64,000 bases of DNA, from positions 1,364,001-1,428,000 of the forward strand of contig NZ_BMYZ01000001.1 of assembly GCF_014652535.1 (NCBI RefSeq). Direction: 5' to 3'. The translations under genes and the position numbers were made by a program. Shown piece after piece: positions 51,243-60,564 of this stretch (its first letter is position 1; every line of letters starts with the position of its first letter). The notes under the pieces were generated by a model that was not told the DNA's origin, searched no databases, and worked only from the letters and a program-made list of their open reading frames with translations. This DNA comes from Cellvibrio zantedeschiae. Its GTDB lineage: Bacteria > Pseudomonadota > Gammaproteobacteria > Pseudomonadales > Cellvibrionaceae.

Positions 51243-52034
51243 ATGTTAATTGATTCACACTGCCATCTGGATCGCATCAATCTCGATCGCTACGACGGCA
51301 AGCTCGCCAATGCCATTGCCGCCGCTAACGAGCGCGGTATACAACAGATGCTGTGTATTGGTGTTAGCCTGGACAATATTCAAACTGTCATCGACATAGC
51401 CCAAGCGCATCCCTGTGTATTTGCTTCGGTTGGTGTTCACCCCTGCGATGTGAAAGACGGCACGGCGACTGCTGAGCAACTTATCCAATGGGCATCACAA
51501 ACAAAAGTTGTTGCCCTTGGCGAAACAGGTTTGGACTATCACTACGAAACCGAAAGCAAAGAATTACAGCACGAAAGTTTTGCGATGCATTTGGATGTGG
51601 GAAAAAAAATCGGCTTACCGGTAGTTGTTCATACGCGTGAAGCCAAAGCTGATACGCTCGCGTTAATCAAAGAACACGGCAGCCTTGAATCCAGCGGTGT
51701 GTTGCATTGTTTTACCGAAGATTGGGAAATGGCAAAAGCCGCGCTGGATTTGAATTACTACATTTCCATTTCGGGCATAGTGACATTCAAAAACGCCGAG
51801 CAAATTCGCGAAGTCGTGCGCAATATGCCAATTGATCGCTTGTTGATTGAAACTGATTCACCTTACCTTGCACCCATTCCCTACCGCGGCAAACCTAACG
51901 AGCCCAAATATGTGTATGAAGTGGCTCAATTTGTCGCTGACTTAAAAGGCATGAGTATCGAAAAACTGGGCGAGCATACTTGCGAGAATTTCTATCGCTT
52001 ATTCAGTAAAGCAAAACAATATCTACCACAGTAA
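51243..52034 (+). CDS. TatD-family metal-dependent hydrolase
   Basis: TIM-barrel hydrolase of 263 residues of the TatD/YcfH type; relatives are 3'-5' exonucleases or D-aminoacyl deacylases. The metal ligands are in DSHCHLD, GETGLDYHY, VVHTREA, LHCFTED and ETDSPYLAP. YcfH is the best match by its position after holB-pilZ. The dUTPase-like gene starts 26 bases later in the same direction. Confidence 0.92.
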   Translation: MLIDSHCHLDRINLDRYDGKLANAIAAANERGIQQMLCIGVSLDNIQTVIDIAQAHPCVFASVGVHPCDVKDGTATAEQLIQWASQTKVVALGETGLDYHYETESKELQHESFAMHLDVGKKIGLPVVVHTREAKADTLALIKEHGSLESSGVLHCFTEDWEMAKAALDLNYYISISGIVTFKNAEQIREVVRNMPIDRLLIETDSPYLAPIPYRGKPNEPKYVYEVAQFVADLKGMSIEKLGEHTCENFYRLFSKAKQYLPQ

Positions 52035-52060
52035 ATTCTATCGATAACTAGAGATACATT

Positions 52061-52678
52061 ATGAATCCCCAACAAATAAAAATTATGCTTGAGCTGCAAG
52101 ATGGCATGAACACAAAAGTGAATGCCGACTGGAAAAGCCAAGGCTACGAATGGTACCGTGCAATTTGGGTGGAGTGTGCAGAATTGTTGGATCATTACGG
52201 TTGGAAATGGTGGAAAAAGCAATCACCCGATACTGAGCAAGTTGCGCTTGAGTTAATTGATATTTGGCATTTTGGTTTAAGTATTCTGTTGCAAAGCGGA
52301 GCCAAACCGGAATTGATCATTGCGCAAATTCAAAATGATCTGATTATCAAAACCGAAGAAAAAGATTTTCGTCTGGACTTGGAAAAATTTGTTGCTGCTA
52401 CATTAGGTGATCGCCAATTTCATATTGGTTTGTTTGGCCGCTTAATGGCGGGGATTGATATGAGTTTTGACCAACTTTATCGCGGCTACGTTGGTAAAAA
52501 TGTGTTGAATTTTTTCCGCCAGGATCATGGCTATAAAGACGGTTCTTATCGTAAACATTGGCACGACGGACGCGAAGACAATGAGCATTTGGTAGAAGCC
52601 GTGTTAAGTTTGGATACAACCAAAGCGGAGTTTAAAGATGAACTCTACGCAGCCCTGAAAAGCCGTTACTCAAAGTAA
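52061..52678 (+). CDS. dimeric (all-alpha) dUTPase-like pyrophosphatase
   Basis: Protein of 205 residues in the all-alpha NTP pyrophosphatase superfamily, dimeric dUTPase type, which splits dUTP to dUMP and so feeds dTMP synthesis and keeps uracil out of DNA. Motifs: WVECAELLDHYGWKWWK, ELIDIWHF, and YVGKNVLNFFRQDHGYKDG. It is unlike the trimeric Dut found in most gammaproteobacteria. The proximity to tmk and holB gives a DNA-precursor theme, though it is not in the same operon as tmk. Confidence 0.88.
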   Translation: MNPQQIKIMLELQDGMNTKVNADWKSQGYEWYRAIWVECAELLDHYGWKWWKKQSPDTEQVALELIDIWHFGLSILLQSGAKPELIIAQIQNDLIIKTEEKDFRLDLEKFVAATLGDRQFHIGLFGRLMAGIDMSFDQLYRGYVGKNVLNFFRQDHGYKDGSYRKHWHDGREDNEHLVEAVLSLDTTKAEFKDELYAALKSRYSK

Positions 52679-52720
52679 ATTCTTCCCGGGAGCCAGCCCA
52701 ATGGCTCCTGATCTCCCGTT

Positions 52721-53800
52721 TTACGAGTTATGTTCCCGCAATAATTTCGCTTGCTTAAATGAACTGCGAATCGATTCATCGATTTTAATCAATATAACTG
52801 CAGCTACAATCGCAATCGCTGAAAAAAGTAGCGTTTGGATAAGTGGTGACAGTTCCCTCATAAAAGACATCTCTGCAAGCAATCGGTAAATAGGGTAGTG
52901 CGTAACGTAAAGCGGGTAAGAGATATCCCCCAAAAATTTACAAGCGCCGACACTATTACCTGAAACGGGTAGCTTAGCGAAAATTGCTATCAATACTGGC
53001 GCAAGTACTAGCGCATTGACTAATGCTATGGCGCCTTTGGAAGAGAAAAAACAGAGGGCTACAAGGAAGAATATTCCGTAAGTAAAAATTTTTGGCGGTA
53101 ACTTGTAGTAGCTATAACATTGATAAATTAAAACTCCAAAGAAGAACTCAAAAATTACGCGTGGAAATCCAAAAACAAAACTGCTTCCGCGTGCACCGGG
53201 GTTTATCTGGTGGAAGCCAAGGGTGAGCACAATAAATATAATTCCGCTCATAACCACAAATATTAATAAATTGATTCTTCGACAATATGCTAAATAGACG
53301 AAGAAAATAATATTCACGAAAATTTCAAAAAACAGCGACCACGAGGGATCATTTAATGGAAACACAGTGCCATGAATATTATGGCTGCCAAACGGCCACG
53401 CGTACTCGTTAAAATAGGGTAAGAGAAAAAAATTCAACGTAGATGCAGTTGCTACATTGATTAGCCGTACTGGGCTTTCTGGATTGGAAAAAATAAGCAA
53501 AAGCGCCGCGCCAATTCCCAATGCCAATCCGACTATGTACATTGGCCCCAAGCGTGCGATGCGCGAATAAAAAAACTCTTTAAATGTCATTCCCTGTGAA
53601 ACTTTTTTGCTGTAACTGTGCATGAGCACAAAGCCCGACAAAATAAAAAAGATATCGACAGCGACCCATGCACCGTGGAGCCAATCTAACTGATTGTGTT
53701 GCGTGTAGTGGTAAAACATGACGGCGATTGCGGCAACACCGCGAATCCCATCCAGGGCGTAGAATCTACTGGGGAGAGTGCCAGCATTGATATCGGTCAT
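52721..53800 (-). CDS. acyltransferase 3 family membrane protein
   Basis: Integral membrane O-acyltransferase of 359 residues (OafA/NodX-like) that moves acyl groups, often acetyl, to cell-surface or secreted sugars. It starts with the family motif YALDGIRGVAAIAVMFYHY, with FFILSGFVLMHSY and RIARLGPMY, and about ten membrane helices. There is no C-terminal SGNH domain. Lower GC than its neighbours and isolation suggest an accessory gene. Substrate unknown; it may act on O-antigen or exopolysaccharide. Confidence 0.88.
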   Translation of the reverse strand: MTDINAGTLPSRFYALDGIRGVAAIAVMFYHYTQHNQLDWLHGAWVAVDIFFILSGFVLMHSYSKKVSQGMTFKEFFYSRIARLGPMYIVGLALGIGAALLLIFSNPESPVRLINVATASTLNFFLLPYFNEYAWPFGSHNIHGTVFPLNDPSWSLFFEIFVNIIFFVYLAYCRRINLLIFVVMSGIIFIVLTLGFHQINPGARGSSFVFGFPRVIFEFFFGVLIYQCYSYYKLPPKIFTYGIFFLVALCFFSSKGAIALVNALVLAPVLIAIFAKLPVSGNSVGACKFLGDISYPLYVTHYPIYRLLAEMSFMRELSPLIQTLLFSAIAIVAAVILIKIDESIRSSFKQAKLLREHNS

Positions 53801-54119
53801 GGGGAATGTCCTTGCTCGGTTGAAGGACTAAGGGTAAAGCGAGCTACTGGAGTGCACGGTGCGCTTACACACAGAACACAACCCCATCTTCAACGCCTAA
53901 GCTATGCCAACAATAATGGAGGGGGTATTGTTGCGGTTGGGGTTAATGGTTTGTCGTTGCAATCAAAACAGGTGAAATTTCCCCCCAATTCTCTATAATG
54001 CTCGCCCGTCCTATCTTAAAGGCTGGCCTTAAAGACAGGCCGAGGCACAAAATGCCTACTATCCTTGTTCTGACCCATAGCACCCCCTATTTGTTTTATA
54101 ACCAAGTTGGAGTCTCACC
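53801..54119 (+). other. 319-base region upstream of mdh
   Basis: A consensus -10 box TATAAT sits at 53994-53999, with no good -35 box at the right distance. The predicted leader (about 54006-54119) can form two short hairpins, GGCCT / AGGCC (54025-54041) and AGGCA / TGCCT (54043-54057), before the ribosome binding site. No gene seen. Confidence 0.45.
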
Positions 54120-55103
54120 GTGAAAGCACCCGTAAGAGTTACCGTCACCGGCGCCGCAGGCCAAATCAGCTACTCATTGTTGTTCCGCATCGCCGCTGGC
54201 GATATGTTGGGCAAAGATCAACCAGTAATTTTGCAATTGTTGGAAATCACCCCAGCTCTTAAAGCCTTGCAAGGCGTGGCTATGGAATTGGACGACTGTG
54301 CGTTCCCATTGTTGGCTGGCATTGTGACCACTGACGACCCTAACGTTGCTTTCAAAGATTCTGACTACGCATTGTTGGTAGGTGCACGTCCACGTGGCCC
54401 AGGTATGGAACGTAAAGACTTGTTGGCTGCTAACGCTGCAATCTTCTCTGTACAAGGTAAAGCCATTAACGACCACGCTTCACGCAATATTAAAGTATTG
54501 GTTGTTGGCAACCCTGCAAACACCAATGCCCTGATTGCTCAACGCAATGCTCCGGATATCAACCCACGTCAATTCACTGCAATGACTCGTTTGGATCACA
54601 ACCGTGCCTTGTCACAATTGGCGACCAAGACTGGTACCAGCATTAACAACATCACTAAGGCATTGATCTGGGGTAACCATTCTTCGACTCAATACCCTGA
54701 TCTTCACAATACTTTGGTAGATGGCAAGCCAGCATTGAGCCTGGTTGATCGCGCTTGGTACGAAGGCGAATACATCCCAACCGTACAACAACGTGGTGCT
54801 GCAATTATTGCGGCGCGCGGCGCTTCTTCAGCTGCTTCAGCGGCTAATGCTGCAGCTAACCACATTCGCGACTGGGCTTTAGGCTCTCCATCTAACGATT
54901 GGGTGAGCATGGGCGTATACAGCGATGGTTCTTATGGCATTGAGAAAGGCTTGATCTACTCATTCCCGGTTGTTTGCAAAAACGGTGATTGGGAAATTGT
55001 TCAAGGTTTGGAAATCAGCGAATTCTCTCGCGGTAAAATGCAAGCCACTGAAAAAGAATTGCAAGAAGAGCGCGATGCAGTAGCTGATTTGTTGCCGTCT
55101 TAA
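54120..55103 (+). CDS. mdh: malate dehydrogenase
   Basis: NAD-dependent oxidation of malate to oxaloacetate in the TCA cycle. Length is 327 residues, of the larger cytosolic-type MDH used by many proteobacteria. Motifs: [50 protein letters not shown] and catalytic His in [15 protein letters not shown] start at 54120 with GGAG upstream. Its own terminator follows. Confidence 0.96.
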   Translation: MKAPVRVTVTGAAGQISYSLLFRIAAGDMLGKDQPVILQLLEITPALKALQGVAMELDDCAFPLLAGIVTTDDPNVAFKDSDYALLVGARPRGPGMERKDLLAANAAIFSVQGKAINDHASRNIKVLVVGNPANTNALIAQRNAPDINPRQFTAMTRLDHNRALSQLATKTGTSINNITKALIWGNHSSTQYPDLHNTLVDGKPALSLVDRAWYEGEYIPTVQQRGAAIIAARGASSAASAANAAANHIRDWALGSPSNDWVSMGVYSDGSYGIEKGLIYSFPVVCKNGDWEIVQGLEISEFSRGKMQATEKELQEERDAVADLLPS

Positions 55104-55135
55104 TAAAAACTACCAGCATAGTTCTGCTGGGAAAT

Positions 55136-55172
55136 AAAAAAGCCGCATAGGTAATCTATAGCGGCTTTTTTT
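55136..55172 (+). terminator. terminator of mdh
   Basis: Stem AAAAAAGCCGC (55136-55146) with GCGGCTTTTTTT (from 55161), extended imperfectly toward the loop by ATAG / CTAT. Confidence 0.85.
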
Positions 55173-55315
55173 ACATCTATAAAATGCTATCTTGGCGCTT
55201 AATTCTTCGATCTCCTAAATTTTAGAGCTGCATTGTCTCCGTCCATGTTTGTGCTAGTCTTTTCATACCTACGCAAATTTTGAATGTGTTTGGCTGACCT
55301 GAATCGGATTTCGAG

Positions 55316-57433
55316 ATGGGCTCTTCATTATTTATATTGCTTTTGGGTGAAACCCTGGTTGTCGCATTAATTGCGATTTTTTTTATGGTTATTCACATTC
55401 GTAAACAAAAACGAATGCTACAAAAGCTAATGGAAAAGTGCAGTGAAATAAATTCTGCATATAGTGAAAAGGAGCGCGAAATTCAGGTTTTGCAATCAGA
55501 GCATAAAGTCGACTCCAGTGAGAAAACAATTGCTGATTATTTGTCCCTCAGTATTGCCGATGCGCAACAACGCTACGAAAAACATGTCCAAGCAACGCTC
55601 CCCAAAATTGATGCCACACAAGCTTTTAGTGCGAAGGTTGCGGCACTAAGATATTTATACCTGAATGCCGAGAAGGATGTATATGAAGAGCGTGGGGTTA
55701 CCCATGCAGGCTGGGGCATATTTGAAAAGAAATTGGCAGACATAGTACGCTGGTTTAGTAAACAAACCACTAATCGACAAGAAGTACGTAACAATCGTAC
55801 CCGTGTGTTGCAAGAACGCATAGACGCACTTAAACCATTAGAGGCGGAAAATAAAAAATTACAACGAAGTTTGGATCACGCAAAAAAACGCCAGGCGCAA
55901 TTAGAGGCTTATCAACGTGAAAACAAGGCAACCATTTTAAATCTGCAAAAAATGCTCAGCGCTATTAACCAGGGAAACCTTACGGCTATTGGCCGGGAAA
56001 ATAATATTCCTGTTAATGGCATGTCACCGGAACAATATTTGACGCACAGTAGCGAGCGAGTGGATTCTATTTCAAGTATTTCCAATGATAAAAGTCGCGT
56101 ATTGAAAGAAATAATTAATGAATTGAATAACCATCACGCCGATATGAGTCCGGGTGTTCGCAAAAAGATGGAAGCTTCTCTCCGGATGATGGAAATGGAA
56201 TTGATGAAATCGGACCAGTATATTGCCAATCTTAAGAAGGAACTTAAGGATGCAAAGTCTCAAGTGACTAATTACGCTCTTATGTTGAATGACAACAAAA
56301 GTGAAATTCTTGACGAAATTAATTTAGGTGCTGAGTTTGCTGCGCGGTCTGCGTTATCGCCGCCTGATTATCTTGATCATGACAAGATTGTTATGGAAAT
56401 TAAACAGCTGCGCGACAATAACAAAGCGCAGCGGGATATTATTACAAATTTGGAGCACGAAATATCTTTGTTCAAGTTATCCATAGAGGCTACAGAAGAT
56501 GAAGATCTACGTAATTCAAAACAGCAAGAAGTAAGTCGCCTGGAGCGAATGGTTAAAGAATGCGAAGGCTGCATCGAAATATTGGAAAGTGAGGTGGATC
56601 ATCTCTACAGCCAATTACAGGAGCGCGGCGTTCCATTAGCAAATGATGTATCGCAAGAGGAATCTTCGGATGAACTTACTGAAGACATGGATATTGTCAA
56701 ATTAGGAATGGAGCTGGAGGAAATGGCCAAGGAAATGGAAAAAATGGCATTTCAATATCGCCAAACTCATTCTGTAAATCAATCCATATACGACATTTTG
56801 AAATCTACATCTGTTCAGGAAATGTCTGGTCTTATAATACAGTTTCTCAAAGAATTTAACTCGCCAGCCGGTTTTTTTATCAAATCCAGTGCGGGAGATT
56901 ACGAACACTTACCCGATCATATTTTTAACGAACAAATGAAAGATCTTGTGAAATCTTTTGCTTTTAAAGATCCGGTTTTTTATGTTAATGAAGGGACCTT
57001 ATTTTCCAGTGAAAAAATATGTTTGATGCTCCTACCTGTTACGGATAAATCAAAACCCTTGAGTGAATCCACGTTGTTGGGCTTGGTGAAAGTTGTGGAT
57101 GCTCATATACATCATTTGGAATCGGAGGCTGGTGTTACCCTGCAGTCTGAAGGAATGGCGTCCTGGATCGAATCAACGAAAAATCAATTGGCTGATCTCG
57201 ATATTCAATACGCCTACCAAGTGGAAGAAAATCGCAAGACGTTCAACAACTTTATCGCTGAAATTCGGCAGGCTTATCATTTGCTGGATCTGAAGGGAAG
57301 TGGATTGATTTTGCTTGATAATGCCATTAACGAATACGAACAACGTATGTATTTGCTATTGAGTAGTGGCGATATCATTGACCGCGAAATATCGACATTA
57401 ATTAATCATATTGATGAATTACAGATACATTAA
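55316..57433 (+). CDS. unrecognised membrane-anchored coiled-coil protein with a GAF-like segment
   Basis: Protein of 705 residues not assigned to a known family. Residues about 4-27 are one membrane helix (LFILLLGETLVVALIAIFF), followed by a basic RKQKR stop, so the bulk should be cytoplasmic. About 30-90 and 150-480 are charged heptad-rich coiled coils, broken by a folded part with W-rich HAGWGIFEKKLADIVRWF (about 130-150). Residues about 495-600 resemble a GAF-like fold (SVQEMSGLIIQFLKEF, PAGFFIKSSAG, KICLMLLPV, LLGLVKVVDAHI). The last 100 residues are helical. A signalling scaffold is possible, but there is no catalytic motif. It is a single-gene unit between two terminators. Confidence 0.75.
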   Translation: MGSSLFILLLGETLVVALIAIFFMVIHIRKQKRMLQKLMEKCSEINSAYSEKEREIQVLQSEHKVDSSEKTIADYLSLSIADAQQRYEKHVQATLPKIDATQAFSAKVAALRYLYLNAEKDVYEERGVTHAGWGIFEKKLADIVRWFSKQTTNRQEVRNNRTRVLQERIDALKPLEAENKKLQRSLDHAKKRQAQLEAYQRENKATILNLQKMLSAINQGNLTAIGRENNIPVNGMSPEQYLTHSSERVDSISSISNDKSRVLKEIINELNNHHADMSPGVRKKMEASLRMMEMELMKSDQYIANLKKELKDAKSQVTNYALMLNDNKSEILDEINLGAEFAARSALSPPDYLDHDKIVMEIKQLRDNNKAQRDIITNLEHEISLFKLSIEATEDEDLRNSKQQEVSRLERMVKECEGCIEILESEVDHLYSQLQERGVPLANDVSQEESSDELTEDMDIVKLGMELEEMAKEMEKMAFQYRQTHSVNQSIYDILKSTSVQEMSGLIIQFLKEFNSPAGFFIKSSAGDYEHLPDHIFNEQMKDLVKSFAFKDPVFYVNEGTLFSSEKICLMLLPVTDKSKPLSESTLLGLVKVVDAHIHHLESEAGVTLQSEGMASWIESTKNQLADLDIQYAYQVEENRKTFNNFIAEIRQAYHLLDLKGSGLILLDNAINEYEQRMYLLLSSGDIIDREISTLINHIDELQIH

Positions 57434-57506
57434 CCAGGTAGGTTTTTAGCAGCGTGATCTTGTAAAAGGCTGGTTTGATCACTGCCGGTAATCACGATTC
57501 CTAAAA

Positions 57507-57536
57507 ATAAAAAAGGGCAAGCATTGCTCGCCCTTG
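57507..57536 (-). terminator. terminator of the downstream methyltransferase gene
   Basis: Stem AAGGGC..AGC / GCT.GCCCTT (57513-57522 with 57526-57535) with one mismatch; the A-run at its left is a T-run on the minus strand. Confidence 0.8.
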
Positions 57537-57548
57537 GTTAACACGCAA

Positions 57549-58370
57549 TTATTTTTTAGGCTTAACAAAGCGCAAGGTGAATCTATCGCTTTCGCCAATG
57601 GCTAAGTATTTGTCTTTGTCGGTATCACCTTCCCTTAAAACTGGTGGTAAGGTCCAAACACCTTTAGGGTAATTTTTTGTATCTTTAGCGTTGTTATTGA
57701 CCGGGCTGCGTGCATCCAGTTTGAAGCCTGCTTTTTCTGCTTCAGCAATTACAAATTCTTCGGGCAGATAGCCAGACATCTTAACTTCTTCAAAGGTTTT
57801 TCCTTCGGCAGCCCTGTGGTCCTCAATACCCAACACACCACCCGGTTTGAGCACTTTGTAAATTTCCGCAAACAATTGGCTATGTGTACCTTGCATTGCA
57901 AAGTTGTGTACGTTGCGGAAGGTTAAGAAAAAGTCTGCCGAACCGGGTTCCCCAAAGCTCATGTTTGTTTTGGAAATCTCAACCACTTTTACTTTGCCGT
58001 AGCGAGCAGGGTCGGCTGCGAATTTATCTTTTTGGCTGTTGTCTTCTTTTTCCGATTTGAAATTAACAACTGTCAATTGACCCGAGTCTTTTAAAAAAGG
58101 TGCGAGAATTTCGGTGTACCAAGTGCTGCCACCCGGAAATAATTCAATGACCTTCGCCTTTGGCGTGATACCAAAAAATGTCAATGTTTCCAGTGGATGG
58201 CGATATTGATCGCGGGCCTTATTTTTTTCACTACGCCAACTACCAGCAATGCTTGTTTCTAACTGTTGTTTTACAGACTTATCTTTGTCTGCATAAACCG
58301 GAGCGGTAAGCGCAAGGCTCAAGGCTAAGAGGGGGGCTGATATCAAGTTAAATTTGCGAGCTATATTCAT
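57549..58370 (-). CDS. exported methyltransferase-like protein, paralogue 2
   Basis: Protein of 273 residues with a signal peptide (hydrophobic stretch to APVYA, residue 27) and a class I SAM methyltransferase fold of the COG4798 type. Motif I reads VIELFPGGSTWYTEIL, motif II DFFLTFRNVHNFAM and post-motif VLKPGGVLGIEDHRAA. It is closely related along its whole length to the protein encoded at 58598-59416, with 227 bases between them. SAM is not expected in the periplasm, so either the fold has another role there or export is not real. Substrate unknown. Confidence 0.82.
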   Translation of the reverse strand: MNIARKFNLISAPLLALSLALTAPVYADKDKSVKQQLETSIAGSWRSEKNKARDQYRHPLETLTFFGITPKAKVIELFPGGSTWYTEILAPFLKDSGQLTVVNFKSEKEDNSQKDKFAADPARYGKVKVVEISKTNMSFGEPGSADFFLTFRNVHNFAMQGTHSQLFAEIYKVLKPGGVLGIEDHRAAEGKTFEEVKMSGYLPEEFVIAEAEKAGFKLDARSPVNNNAKDTKNYPKGVWTLPPVLREGDTDKDKYLAIGESDRFTLRFVKPKK

Positions 58371-58597
58371 AAATAATTCCTTGATCTAGTTTGGTTGAAT
58401 GGCTTGGGGATGTTGTGTAATTGTAAAAAAATGAAAAGTAATGTTGTTTGAAATATTCAGAATTTACAAATTTACACGACGCAACATCTAATGCAGAAGG
58501 CTGGCTGAAAATGTATCGCGCGCTTCTTGCAAAGGCGCGATACTAGCAGATTGCGACAGTAGCATATGCGTTCTGCCTGCTGGTCGCAATTATATTT

Positions 58598-59416
58598 TTA
58601 TTTGGTTTTAGGTTTTACAAAGCGCAAGGTGAATCTGTCGCTTTCGCCTATGGCTATGTATTTGGCTTTATCTTTTTCATCCGCTTCAAGGCTGGGTGGT
58701 AAGCTCCAAACGCCTTTTGGATAGTCCTTGGTGTCTTTGGGGTTGCTGTTGATTTCGCTGCGCGCCTCTAAACGAAAGCCCGCTCTTTCTGCTTCTGCAA
58801 TCACAAAGGCTTCGGGTTGATAGCCGGAATTTTTCACTTCTTCAAAGCTTTTTCCCGGGGCCGCACGGTGATCTTCGATACCCAGTATTCCACCTGGTTT
58901 AAGAACTTTATAGGCTTCTGCAAAAAATTGAGCCTGCGCATCTTTCATTGCAAAATTATGCACATTGCGGAATGTTAAAAAAAAATCTGCTGAGTTGGGT
59001 TCACCAAAACTGAAATTAGGTGGCGCGACTTCCAAAATATTTATTTTTCCATAACGCGTTGGGTCAGCCGCAAACTTTTCTTTTTGACCTGAATCTTCGG
59101 GATTGCCTTTTACATTAATAATAGTAAGTTTGCCTTTGTCACGCACAAAAGGTGCGAGTATTTCTGTATACCAGGCGGAGCCACTCGGGAAGAGTTCCAC
59201 TATATGTGCATCGGGTTTAACTCCAAAAAAAGTGAGCGTCTGTAGCGGGTGACGATAAGCATCGCGTGCCCGGTTTTTTTCTGTGCGCCAACTGCCATTA
59301 ATGTTTTCTTGCAACTGCTGTTGCACCGTTTTTTCGGTGGCTGCCATTGCGGGAGCTATGCTGGTAAACACCAACGCGAGCATTGGTAAGCAAAGGTATC
59401 TGATGGGCTTATTCAT
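58598..59416 (-). CDS. exported methyltransferase-like protein, paralogue 1
   Basis: Protein of 272 residues, paralogue of the product at 57549-58370. Signal peptide ends near APAMA (residue 25). Same motifs: IVELFPSGSAWYTEIL (Ser for Gly in the SAM loop), DFFLTFRNVHNFAM, VLKPGGILGIEDHRAAPG. The Gly to Ser change in motif I may weaken cofactor binding. The two form a tandem duplication on the minus strand; whether they are one transcript is unclear, since the 227-base gap could hold a promoter. Confidence 0.82.
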   Translation of the reverse strand: MNKPIRYLCLPMLALVFTSIAPAMAATEKTVQQQLQENINGSWRTEKNRARDAYRHPLQTLTFFGVKPDAHIVELFPSGSAWYTEILAPFVRDKGKLTIINVKGNPEDSGQKEKFAADPTRYGKINILEVAPPNFSFGEPNSADFFLTFRNVHNFAMKDAQAQFFAEAYKVLKPGGILGIEDHRAAPGKSFEEVKNSGYQPEAFVIAEAERAGFRLEARSEINSNPKDTKDYPKGVWSLPPSLEADEKDKAKYIAIGESDRFTLRFVKPKTK

Positions 59417-59542
59417 AAGTTATGTCCTTGATTGCTGTTTTTTAAAAAACCATCTTGTAACAGCCTAACTGGGATGGTCATGGAATCGTATGGAGTTTTT
59501 AAATAGAAACTTATAAAAAGTTAGGAATGCTTGATGCAATAT

Positions 59543-60457
59543 TTAGTCGGTTTTAACAACCAACCCGGTAGCAGCAAGCACAGCGAAGCCCCCCAGTACG
59601 CAGCTAATGCCTATAACCTCGTCTAGAAACAGGAAGCCCCAAATCATGCTGAAGAGTGGAATTAAAAATGATACGGACATAGCGCGTGTTGGCCCTATGC
59701 GTGCCACCAGGGGTATAAAAATGATTTGTGCAAAAGCTGAGGGGAAAAGTGCGAGCGCTGCGACTAATCCTATCGCCGGGTAAGAGGGAAATTGTGCGGG
59801 CAAACTGAATGGCAGCGCGGGTAACAAAATCAAACTGGCGGCCACCATGGAACCCGTTGCCATGGCCAGGGGTTCGATACGGTTTTCTTTCTTGCTGCAG
59901 CTGTAATACTTAATCACCACTCCTGAAATTGCAAAACAGGCGGGCCCAAGCAGGCAAGCGATGAGAGATAGACTGGTTGGGTTATTGGCAAATAATGAGC
60001 GGGCACCCACTAACATCCACACGCCAGCCAAACCCAATAGCAAACCGATTAATTTGCGTGCGCTCAGTTTCTCTGCCAGCCAAAGCATTGAAAAAAGCGC
60101 ACCGAATAAAGGGCAGGTTGCATTGAGTAAAGCGGAAAGCGCGGCGGGTAAATAATGAGCTGCGTAGGAAAAAAGTGCGAAGGGGAGTGCGGCACCAAAT
60201 AATCCCGCGAGGAAGTAAGCCCTGTAATGGCGCTTCCACTGTAAAGGGATTTTATTGAGGTGGGAAAATAAAACCAGTGCTATTGCTGCGAGACTGACGC
60301 GCCCTATAGTTGCCAATAAGGTGCCTAGCTCGGGAACTGAGGCGCGCATGGCGATAAAGGAGGCGCCCCAAATGGCGGCAAGTAAACCCAGGCGCGCAAA
60401 GTCCAGAGGGGAGATATGGACGCAGTTAATCGGACTTTGGTTGATAACTTTGAGCAT
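59543..60457 (-). CDS. EamA/DMT-family transporter
   Basis: Inner-membrane drug/metabolite exporter-like protein of about 304 residues with two EamA repeats of five helices each. Signs are AAIWGASFIAMRASVPE at the start of repeat 1, LNATCPLFGALFSMLWLAEKL at its end, and FLIPLFSMIWGFLFLDEVIG at the end of repeat 2. The ATG at 60457 is preferred; a GTG at 60463 is two codons upstream. Substrate unknown. Confidence 0.88.
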   Translation of the reverse strand: MLKVINQSPINCVHISPLDFARLGLLAAIWGASFIAMRASVPELGTLLATIGRVSLAAIALVLFSHLNKIPLQWKRHYRAYFLAGLFGAALPFALFSYAAHYLPAALSALLNATCPLFGALFSMLWLAEKLSARKLIGLLLGLAGVWMLVGARSLFANNPTSLSLIACLLGPACFAISGVVIKYYSCSKKENRIEPLAMATGSMVAASLILLPALPFSLPAQFPSYPAIGLVAALALFPSAFAQIIFIPLVARIGPTRAMSVSFLIPLFSMIWGFLFLDEVIGISCVLGGFAVLAATGLVVKTD

Positions 60458-60564
60458 GGGCACGACTCATGTGGTGGTATGAGTCGTACTCTCGTCAAAC
60501 CAGTGAGAAAATCCCAATTAAAAATTATGAAATTTTATTAAACCCTTGAGGTGTAAGGATTTAA

